Part shown: positions 1 through 5,064 of the stretch, piece by piece
Position numbering within the stretch: position 1 is the stretch's first letter
Layout of the letters: each line of letters begins with the position of its first letter
Origin: Eubacteriales bacterium
Lineage (GTDB): Bacteria > Bacillota > Clostridia > JAQUNY01
Direction of reading: 5' to 3'
DNA length: 5,064 nt
Assembly (NCBI GenBank): GCA_028717405.1
Contig: JAQUNY010000138.1
Location: 1 to 5,064, forward strand
Made by a program: the position numbers and the translations under genes
The notes under the pieces: model-generated
The model's input: only the letters and a program-made list of their open reading frames with translations
Database searches by the model: none
Told to the model about the DNA's origin: nothing

Positions 1-1013
1 TTTACTGATTTATAGGCTGCGCTTAGAACGGCCTGAGCTTTACGCGCATTATCCAGAGAAGCTTCAAGTCCGTCTTTCTTCCCATTGATGATATTGATAA
101 AGGCTTCAGATTGATTTGCATCGTGTGAATCATCCGGCGTAAGGCTTTCCGGCTGGCCACCTGCCTGGATTTCCAGAGTCTGCTTCCCGTTTAAATTGTC
201 ATAACAAAGGCGGCCTTTGGATCCGTAAATCTCGACCCTTATCCAGTCTCCTATGTGCTTTGTTGTCCTTGAAATCTGGAAGGTTGCATTTGCGCCGTTT
301 TCCATTTTGGCAATGATATTGCACCAGTCCCAGGTGGTTACCGGAACCAGCTTCTCACTGTGCAGCTCCCTTCTTTCCTTGACAAATATTCCGGCATCAG
401 CGCATACCGATATGAACTCGTTGCCGACAAATCTGGCGATGTCGATCATGTGCGAGCTCAGATCGCCCATAACTCCTGATGCCGACTGCTTTTCATCGAA
501 TCTCCATTCCAGCCTGCGGCCTTCCCAAAGGCCGCTGTCTTTTATACAACGTATATAAAGATGATAAACATCGCCTATCCTTCCGGAAAGGGCCTGTTCC
601 CTCATTAGCCTGACAAAAGGCCTGTAATGCCATGAAAAGCATACCATCCCCGGTATACCCTTCTTTTCTGCAGCATCGCAGACGTCTTTTACCTCACGGT
701 AATTCATGCCCATAGGTTTTTCCGTGCTGAACGGCAGGTTATGTTTTATGGCGGTTGAAGCTATTTCACAGTGTGAAACATCCGGGGTAGCTATGTCGAC
801 TGCATCGACCAGGCCGCTTTTGATCAGATCTTCATATTTTAGAAATCGTGCTTCTTCCGGTATGTTCAGCTTGTCGCCTGTTTTCTTAAGGGCGGCAGGA
901 TCTATGTCGCATATTGCCGTTATCTCATTTTTTTCCGATTTGAGATACCCCGGTATATGGATAGCATTCATAATACCGCCTGTACCAATGAGTCCAACTC
1001 TGATTTTTTTCAT
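1..1013 (-). CDS. Gfo/Idh/MocA-family NAD(P)-dependent oxidoreductase (3' end beyond window)
   Basis: Probable sugar, inositol or sugar-derivative dehydrogenase/oxidoreductase, cytoplasmic. Reading the minus strand from the ATG at 1013 gives 337 codons with no stop, running off the left edge. Seen: an N-terminal Rossmann fold beginning MKKIRVGLIGTGGI with the glycine-rich dinucleotide loop at residues 10-14; an acidic residue after the second strand (D36, in ICDID), which in this fold often favours NAD over NADP; the family's EKP motif at 98-100 with the catalytic-type lysine K99; and the C-terminal-domain signature G180-x3-D184-x3-H188-x2-D191, where D184 and H188 match the usual active-site pair. 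Family members are usually about 330-390 residues, so only a short tail is missing. The start is fixed by a good Shine-Dalgarno 8 bases upstream. It lies 124 bases downstream of the large glycosidase on the same strand, suggesting a shared pathway. The family is sure; the substrate cannot be told from sequence. Confidence 0.93.
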   Translation of the reverse strand, partial: MKKIRVGLIGTGGIMNAIHIPGYLKSEKNEITAICDIDPAALKKTGDKLNIPEEARFLKYEDLIKSGLVDAVDIATPDVSHCEIASTAIKHNLPFSTEKPMGMNYREVKDVCDAAEKKGIPGMVCFSWHYRPFVRLMREQALSGRIGDVYHLYIRCIKDSGLWEGRRLEWRFDEKQSASGVMGDLSSHMIDIARFVGNEFISVCADAGIFVKERRELHSEKLVPVTTWDWCNIIAKMENGANATFQISRTTKHIGDWIRVEIYGSKGRLCYDNLNGKQTLEIQAGGQPESLTPDDSHDANQSEAFINIINGKKDGLEASLDNARKAQAVLSAAYKSV

Positions 1014-1021
1014 TTTATCCG

Positions 1022-1030
1022 CTCCCACCT
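1022..1030 (-). promoter_or_regulatory. Ribosome binding site of the oxidoreductase gene
   Basis: On the minus strand this reads AGGTGGGAG. Its GGGAG part ends 8 bases before the ATG at 1013, which supports that start. Confidence 0.7.
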
Positions 1031-1079
1031 GAATAGTAACTTCATCACTGCTCACATTATTATTATGCAACAATCAGAC

Positions 1080-1106
1080 ATATTAATCTATGCCTAAAAC
1101 AGTCAA
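1080..1106 (-). promoter_or_regulatory. Possible weak promoter for the oxidoreductase gene
   Basis: On the minus strand there is a TTGACT -35-like box (1101-1106) and a TAATAT -10-like box (1080-1085). The spacer of 15 bases is shorter than the ideal 17. The predicted transcript start near 1073 would leave about 60 bases of leader. No convincing terminator hairpin lies between the glycosidase stop at 1138 and this site, so the gene may equally be read through from the glycosidase promoter. AT-rich sequence makes chance matches likely. Confidence 0.35.
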
Positions 1107-1137
1107 TATTTCGTATAAAACAAGCACCCGTGGTTAT

Positions 1138-3942
1138 CTACATAAATATCCATTCCGGCTGCTCAAGCAGGCCGCAATCAGTATTATTCCCCGGGAGTAT
1201 GGGACTCACCCGCCAGAATGGTGATTTCGTCCTGTGGAGCATGGCGGGATAATCTCCGAAAATCGCACCGAGTGATGTAGCTTCTGTTATTTCCATCTTC
1301 ACTTTTTGGCCGTAGAAACACTCCGGTATTTTCCAAATAAATGGCGCCCATGCGTGGGTGCCCGCAGATGTACCGTTTATCTTCAATTCAGTATAAAGCT
1401 CATTAGTATGGAGCTTGAGATAAAGCACCTCCCTGCCTGTCCCGCCTGTCCGGCTTGTCTCGCCTATCAGGCCTGCTTCATCCGGCGAAGGAACTTCAAC
1501 GTCAGCTTCAAGGGTCACCTTCCCGGCATAATCAAGCAGCCCTGCATTTTTCAGTGATCCTGTCCCAACCATGTCGGGAATGACATCAAGATAATATCCC
1601 CAGCCATAAGGGTGGTCATCCTGACCGCCGGTCTTGCTGCAATTATCGGTAAAAACGCCAAAATCCCCGCTTATATATATGTTGGGCAGATAGGGGTATT
1701 CTTTTGTCCCGGATGTAAGCTCAATAACATGTTTACCGGCAGTGAGCACCAATTCTGCTGTAGAAGTGTAAAGCCGGTTAAAGCCATCGGGAAGATCCCT
1801 ACATGCCTCCCCGGCCTCGACAATTTGTCCGTCAAGCTTTGCCGCAGCCTGACCTCCATATGTGCGCAGCAGGATTTTTACGCCACTGAAATCACAACGG
1901 GTTTCAATTTCAAAGACATCATTTGTATTACCCGGCATAAAGCGGCATCTCAGCAGGTTGCGCCTGTCCGTGCGCAGCCTGAACTTCTGTTCAGCGAGCC
2001 GCACCATTCCTCCCGGGATGCCGTTCTGAATCTTCATGATATTGTCAGCACCTGTATCTTCAATTTCTAATGTGCACCTCTTTTTAAATCCTTCTTTAAT
2101 ATAGACACCTCTGCACCAGAGAATGAAATGTATGTCAGCAGCACCCTCCTGTTTCAGGATCAGCTTCCTTGGCCTGCCATTCAATTCATCATTCAGATCC
2201 AGTATCGCCACCGTTCCATCAGTATAATATCTGGTAAGCACGTTGTCGGCGAGCTCGCCGCTATCTGCGTCAATGACCGTGAAGGGTCTCCTGATATTTT
2301 GTTTCAGCCATTCTCCCAGCGCTTTCGCATCATTAAAATCAGCTCCCGAAATTTCATCTCTTATCGTGCCTTCACGCATCATCCGAATTACAGCCTGCGG
2401 CATTTTTTTCAGTGCATTGCAGCCATCTGCCGCCGCAACATTGATATCATCCTCAGGGCTCAGTTCCCATTGCATCTGTTCCCTGACCAGAATTTCAAGA
2501 ATCCTTCTCAGATTTGTTTTTTCAACATCACTTCCGCGCTTCCATGCATGAGCCGAGCCTGCTTCCTGTGGATAACGCACCAATATACACGGCGAAGCCT
2601 TTTTGCCTGCCAGCCGTGCTGCCTTTTCCGCATCAGGGCCCAGTTCTCTGTAGGCCTCAAACCATGGCTGCATGGGGCTCATTGCATTGAAAAAGTCTGG
2701 CCTTCCCACATTTCCATGTGCAAAAATATGAGCGACAGCCAGCAGATAAAGGTCTACCCCATAAAATGCAGTCAGCCAGATCATCTGCCGTATCTTAGAC
2801 AATGTAATATCAGCAGGCCCAAGTGCAAAAAGCTCTGCCATCCCGCCATTTCCTCTGTAACTGATACCATGCTCAACAATGCCCAGAGTGACCCATTCGG
2901 CATTTCCCGGTTTTACCTTTGTAGTTATTTCATCCATCCCGGGCAGGTTGAAGCCCTCTATCACAAGCAGGGGATCTCCGTTAGAGAATATGGCGTCATG
3001 TACGCCTCCTTCTCCCAGCAGGTGGCCCGTCAGCAATATGCCGTGCCTGTCACACCAGTTACGCAGGCTGCCGAAATATACTTCCCGCATCCTTTTGCCA
3101 AGCAATCCGAAATATGTCTTCCAGACATTAACCTTCCCCGAGGTAACTGCCTTACCGCTGTCTTTTTCGCCATAATCCGCAGTAAGTTCTCCAGCCCGTT
3201 CCAGGATGAAATATGCAGAAAATCCTTCTTCCAGGCTATGCCCGGTTTCTTTCTCATAATCCTCTTTCAAGCCTTCGTAATATGGCAGGCGGAAGTGTCC
3301 CGGCGTATTGGCAATGTTGCATGAATATCTCTGGCTTGGTTCGTCTGTAAATATTCCTTTGATAACGTTCCCGAAATAACGTCCGAAACGCACCAGGTAT
3401 TCTTCATGAGTAAGCTTTATGAAAAGGTTCATCGCGGAGGGATTTAATATGTCGACCTGGTCGCCGACCGGTGTTACGATCTCCATTTTAACTTTGACAC
3501 TGCCGACTGGCTCAACAGCGCCGGCGGCACCATCATCTCCGGCAGCTCCATCTGCCCCTGTAATGCCATCAGCGGGAATAACGACTACGTCAAGCGCCTT
3601 GCAGACATATGCCGGATCTGCGGCTGGGACAATGCCGTTGCACCTTCCCGAGGGCCAGTTGAATTCATCATAAAGCCATATCGTAAATCCGAGTTTCTCA
3701 GCGGTTTGCAGTATATCTTCACACATTTCGAACCAACGGGCTGACAAATATTCTATTTCGCATCCATAACGGGGATAGACCAGGAGTTGTTTTATGCCGA
3801 CGTTTGCATAGGCTTCCATCATCCTGACAATATCCTGTTTTGTTGGTGTGCCGCTTATAGAAACCATGGGTATAAGCGGATTTTTTATTGAATTTTTATT
3901 TGCAGGTCCTTTTCTGTTTACTGATCCCATATCTGTTTTCAT
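1138..3942 (-). CDS. Large intracellular glycoside hydrolase, GH106-like (alpha-L-rhamnosidase type)
   Basis: Probably a retained cytoplasmic glycosidase that removes a sugar from imported oligosaccharides; 934 residues. No signal peptide or membrane segment is visible. Residues about 20-440 look like a TIM-barrel catalytic region: IWLYDEFNWPSGR at 89-101 resembles the YDE-x-x-WPSG signature of GH106-type proteins, followed by IFTDEPS (197-203, acidic D200/E201), TGHLLGEGG (305-313, E311) and a hydrophobic barrel strand near 387-405. These acidic residues are candidates for catalysis, not proven. Residues about 450-620 form a mixed alpha/beta middle domain. The C-terminal third is beta-rich and looks like galactose-binding or GH2 sugar-binding sandwiches (YLKLHTNELYTELKINGT, 841-858). 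Two Gly-triplet low-complexity inserts interrupt it (residues 126-149 and 822-836). The ATG at 3942 is chosen over an in-frame TTG at 3972 because AAGGAGG lies 5 bases before it. It is divergent from the GH99-like gene and upstream of the oxidoreductase. Glycosidase is fairly sure; the exact family and substrate are not. Confidence 0.8.
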   Translation of the reverse strand: MKTDMGSVNRKGPANKNSIKNPLIPMVSISGTPTKQDIVRMMEAYANVGIKQLLVYPRYGCEIEYLSARWFEMCEDILQTAEKLGFTIWLYDEFNWPSGRCNGIVPAADPAYVCKALDVVVIPADGITGADGAAGDDGAAGAVEPVGSVKVKMEIVTPVGDQVDILNPSAMNLFIKLTHEEYLVRFGRYFGNVIKGIFTDEPSQRYSCNIANTPGHFRLPYYEGLKEDYEKETGHSLEEGFSAYFILERAGELTADYGEKDSGKAVTSGKVNVWKTYFGLLGKRMREVYFGSLRNWCDRHGILLTGHLLGEGGVHDAIFSNGDPLLVIEGFNLPGMDEITTKVKPGNAEWVTLGIVEHGISYRGNGGMAELFALGPADITLSKIRQMIWLTAFYGVDLYLLAVAHIFAHGNVGRPDFFNAMSPMQPWFEAYRELGPDAEKAARLAGKKASPCILVRYPQEAGSAHAWKRGSDVEKTNLRRILEILVREQMQWELSPEDDINVAAADGCNALKKMPQAVIRMMREGTIRDEISGADFNDAKALGEWLKQNIRRPFTVIDADSGELADNVLTRYYTDGTVAILDLNDELNGRPRKLILKQEGAADIHFILWCRGVYIKEGFKKRCTLEIEDTGADNIMKIQNGIPGGMVRLAEQKFRLRTDRRNLLRCRFMPGNTNDVFEIETRCDFSGVKILLRTYGGQAAAKLDGQIVEAGEACRDLPDGFNRLYTSTAELVLTAGKHVIELTSGTKEYPYLPNIYISGDFGVFTDNCSKTGGQDDHPYGWGYYLDVIPDMVGTGSLKNAGLLDYAGKVTLEADVEVPSPDEAGLIGETSRTGGTGREVLYLKLHTNELYTELKINGTSAGTHAWAPFIWKIPECFYGQKVKMEITEATSLGAIFGDYPAMLHRTKSPFWRVSPILPGNNTDCGLLEQPEWIFM
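1435..1479 (-). repeat. Five degenerate 9-bp tandem units inside the glycosidase gene
   Basis: Five 9-bp units follow each other head to tail; on the plus strand the first two read gcctgtccc and gcctgtccg, and all five begin with gc-t/c-t-like or gcct. In the coding frame each unit gives one triplet: EAG, LIG, ETS, RTG, GTG (residues 822-836). The stretch sits between a beta strand ending ADVEVP and one starting LYLKL, so it is probably a surface loop between strands of the C-terminal sandwich. Units keep the reading frame, so length changes by slippage would be tolerated. Confidence 0.7.
3496..3567 (-). repeat. Collagen-like Gly-X-Y insert inside the glycosidase gene
   Basis: Residues 126-149 consist of eight three-residue units, seven of them beginning with glycine (GIT, GAD, GAA, GDD, GAA, GAV, then an EPV unit and GSV). 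The DNA shows a 9-bp GGN-led periodicity with degenerate third positions. The insert separates a strand ending VVVIPAD from one beginning KVKMEIVTP, consistent with an expanded hairpin loop near the catalytic barrel. It is far too short to form a stable collagen triple helix on its own. Confidence 0.7.
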
Positions 3943-3947
3943 CCGTG

Positions 3948-3954
3948 CCTCCTT
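3948..3954 (-). promoter_or_regulatory. Ribosome binding site that decides the glycosidase start
   Basis: On the minus strand this is AAGGAGG, a full match to the anti-Shine-Dalgarno core, 5 bases before the ATG at 3942. The alternative in-frame TTG at 3972 has no purine-rich site before it, and the ten extra residues it would add include the AAG GAG codons of this site itself. Confidence 0.85.
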
Positions 3955-3994
3955 AGTGCCGTATAAACACAAAAATAAATGCCAATATACGATA

Positions 3995-4024
3995 ATTATA
4001 TGCCCCTGCGCACCAATACAACAA
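3995..4024 (-). promoter_or_regulatory. Sigma-A-type promoter for the glycosidase (leftward)
   Basis: On the minus strand a perfect TATAAT -10 box (3995-4000) follows a TTGTTG -35-like box (4019-4024) with an 18-base spacer. Transcription would begin near 3988, giving a leader of about 46 bases before the ATG at 3942. The -10 box lies within the palindrome ATAATTAT. The -35 is imperfect, so an activator may help. Confidence 0.55.
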
Positions 4025-4063
4025 TGACCAAATATTTCGCCTGCAATAAATTAAAGTCCGGCA

Positions 4064-4092
4064 TTGTGTATCCCGGCTCATAGAAGTATAAT
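4064..4092 (+). promoter_or_regulatory. Sigma-A-type promoter for the GH99-like gene (rightward)
   Basis: TTGTGT (4064-4069) and a perfect TATAAT (4087-4092) are separated by 17 bases. Transcription would begin near 4099, leaving a leader of about 75 bases before the ATG at 4174. It is back to back with the leftward promoter; the two -35 boxes are about 40 bases apart, so one regulator could control both. A second, poorer candidate starts with TTGACA at 4110-4115 but has no good -10 at the right distance. Confidence 0.55.
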
Positions 4093-4099
4093 CATATAT

Positions 4100-4115
4100 T
4101 GTCATACTATTGACA
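4100..4115. promoter_or_regulatory. Dyad TGTCA-N6-TGACA, possible operator
   Basis: TGTCA (4100-4104) and TGACA (4111-4115) form a perfect 5-base inverted repeat with a 6-base centre. The same bases also make a direct repeat of TATTGWCA at 4097-4104 and 4108-4115, 11 bases (one helical turn) apart. The site covers the predicted start of the rightward transcript, where a bound repressor would block RNA polymerase. No regulator gene is in the window, so the binding protein is unknown. Confidence 0.4.
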
Positions 4116-4158
4116 GGTTATACAGTTTATTGCCGGAATAATAATATCAAAATATTTC

Positions 4159-4165
4159 AGAGGAG
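4159..4165 (+). promoter_or_regulatory. Ribosome binding site of the GH99-like gene
   Basis: AGAGGAG ends 8 bases before the ATG at 4174. An earlier ATG at 4169 is only 3 bases away from it and meets a stop after one more codon (ATG TCA TGA), so 4174 is the real start. Confidence 0.85.
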
Positions 4166-4173
4166 ATTATGTC

Positions 4174-5064
4174 ATGAAAAAATATGATGTTGCCGCTTAT
4201 ATTTGGCCTTCTTATACAGGCGATGAACCCAGGACAAGGATGTTCTGGCCTGAAGGCATCGGTGAATGGCAGACTGTGCATAATTCCGTACAGAAATTCC
4301 CGGGCCACGAATGGCCACGCAAGCCGGTTTGGGGCTATGTAAACGAAGCTGACCGCTATGTGATGGAAATGGAAATCAACGCGGCGGCTGATCACGGTAT
4401 CAATGTTTTTATCTATGACTGGTATTGGTATGACCGCCGTCCTTTTCTCGAAAATTGCCTTAATGACGGCTATCTTAAGGCGAGGAACAATGATCGCGTA
4501 AAGTTCTATTTAATGTGGGCCAATCATAATGTCTCACACCTGTGGGATAAAAGGATCGCGCATATAGACGGCAATATAATCTGGGATGCCGCTGTGGACC
4601 GCCCTGAATTCGAACGGCTGGGCACTCGGCTAATTGAAAACTATTTCAGCCATCCCTGCTACTACCGGATTGGGGGGAAGCCTGTTTTTATGATATATAA
4701 CCTGCCCGACCTTATCCGCGGCCTGGGAGGCATCGATGAAACAGCGGATGCCATCGCCTGGCTTAAAGACCGTTCCTGCCGGGCAGGCCTCGGTGGCCTG
4801 CATTTGCAGGTCAAGCTGCAGAGAAATATGAAACAGGCTATCCTGAAAGTCGACCCTGATGCAGATACAAAAGGTTCAGCCAACGATATCCTCAAAGCTC
4901 TGGGCTTTGAGAGTGCCACACATTATCAATTCTGCTCTCTGACAAACATCGACAGGGATTATCCTGATATCATAGATGACCTGGAAAAAATCTGGGCTGA
5001 AGTTGACAATGAATATGATTTCCCGTATTTCGCCCATGTTTCGCTGGGATGGGACAAAAATCCG
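4174..5064 (+). CDS. GH99-like / WbsX-type protein (3' end beyond window)
   Basis: Probable cytoplasmic glycan-active enzyme of the GH99-like domain group, named WbsX when found in O-antigen clusters; true GH99 enzymes are endo-acting on alpha-mannosides, but the activity of most GH99-like proteins is unknown. Seen: 297 codons open to the right edge; no signal peptide; the opening VAAYIWPSY (6-14); MFWPEGIGEWQTV (23-35), a typical GEW/W-rich segment; PVWGYVNE (51-58); then GINVFIYDWYWYDRRPFLE (75-93), the aromatic YDW-x-W strand characteristic of this family; FYLMWANHN (111-119); and KPVFMIYNLPDL (169-180), a later barrel strand. The full family length is usually about 350-400 residues or more, so a C-terminal part is missing. 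It is transcribed away from the GH106-like gene from a shared 231-base control region, which suggests that both act on the same glycan. Family assignment is good; whether it is a hydrolase or a transferase is open. Confidence 0.85.
   Translation, partial: MKKYDVAAYIWPSYTGDEPRTRMFWPEGIGEWQTVHNSVQKFPGHEWPRKPVWGYVNEADRYVMEMEINAAADHGINVFIYDWYWYDRRPFLENCLNDGYLKARNNDRVKFYLMWANHNVSHLWDKRIAHIDGNIIWDAAVDRPEFERLGTRLIENYFSHPCYYRIGGKPVFMIYNLPDLIRGLGGIDETADAIAWLKDRSCRAGLGGLHLQVKLQRNMKQAILKVDPDADTKGSANDILKALGFESATHYQFCSLTNIDRDYPDIIDDLEKIWAEVDNEYDFPYFAHVSLGWDKNP

Noticed and set aside
253..1032. Two plus-strand open frames opposite the oxidoreductase
   Set aside because: Both lie antisense to the clear Gfo/Idh/MocA reading frame and show no family-like sequence.
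1014..1137. Terminator between the glycosidase and the oxidoreductase
   Set aside because: I found no GC-rich stem followed by a T-run on the minus strand. The best short complementarities (CAC/GTG) are too small.
2128..3324. Long plus-strand open frame (398 codons) opposite the glycosidase
   Set aside because: It is entirely antisense to a well-supported coding sequence. Its translation is rich in Cys, His, Phe and Pro without any recognisable domain, and it has no good ribosome binding site. It is a frame shadow.
3943..3972. TTG start at 3972 that would add ten residues to the glycosidase
   Set aside because: There is no ribosome binding site before it, and the added stretch contains the strong AAGGAGG that serves the ATG at 3942.
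4169..4177. Mini reading frame ATG TCA TGA just before and overlapping the GH99-like start
   Set aside because: It is only two codons long and too close (3 bases) to the Shine-Dalgarno to be started efficiently. It is most simply chance.
4775..4801. Overlapping hairpins (CCTGCC/GGCAGG, and GCAGGCC/GGCCTGC with a 5-base loop) in the GH99-like gene
   Set aside because: There is no T-run after the stem, it lies mid-gene, and the encoded residues (RAGLGGLHLQ) fit the normal family pattern at this place. It is not a terminator and not a third Gly-triplet insert.
4147..4919. Minus-strand open frames opposite the GH99-like gene
   Set aside because: They are antisense to a recognisable family protein and have no plausible start signals or domains.

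Overview
The window holds three protein genes and two short gaps. It reads like a piece of a carbohydrate-use locus from a bacterium, most likely an anaerobic or soil member of the Bacillota (Clostridia or Paenibacillus-like). That guess rests on the strong purine-rich ribosome binding sites (AAGGAGG, AGAGGAG), the sigma-A-like promoters, the moderate GC content and the type of enzymes. No marker gene fixes the taxonomy.

Layout. Positions 1-1013, minus strand: a Gfo/Idh/MocA-family NAD(P)-dependent oxidoreductase, cut by the left edge near its C-terminus. Positions 1014-1137: a 124-base gap with a ribosome binding site and a possible weak promoter, and no clear terminator. Positions 1138-3942, minus strand: a complete 934-residue multidomain glycoside hydrolase, most like the GH106 (alpha-L-rhamnosidase) type. 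Positions 3943-4173: a 231-base divergent control region with back-to-back promoter candidates and a dyad over the predicted start of the rightward transcript. Positions 4174-5064, plus strand: the first 297 codons of a GH99-like/WbsX-type protein, cut by the right edge.

How the genes fit together. None of the three proteins has a visible signal peptide or membrane segment, so all are probably cytoplasmic. The simplest reading is that imported oligosaccharides are trimmed by the two glycosidase-like proteins, and the oxidoreductase acts on a released sugar or derivative. The actual substrate cannot be read from the window; rhamnose- or mannose-containing glycans are guesses from family membership.

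The most unusual feature is in the large hydrolase. It carries two separate low-complexity stretches, about 700 residues apart, each built of three-residue units with glycine in a fixed position and each 9-bp periodic in the DNA. They look like small collagen-like or minisatellite expansions in surface loops of an otherwise ordinary intracellular enzyme.
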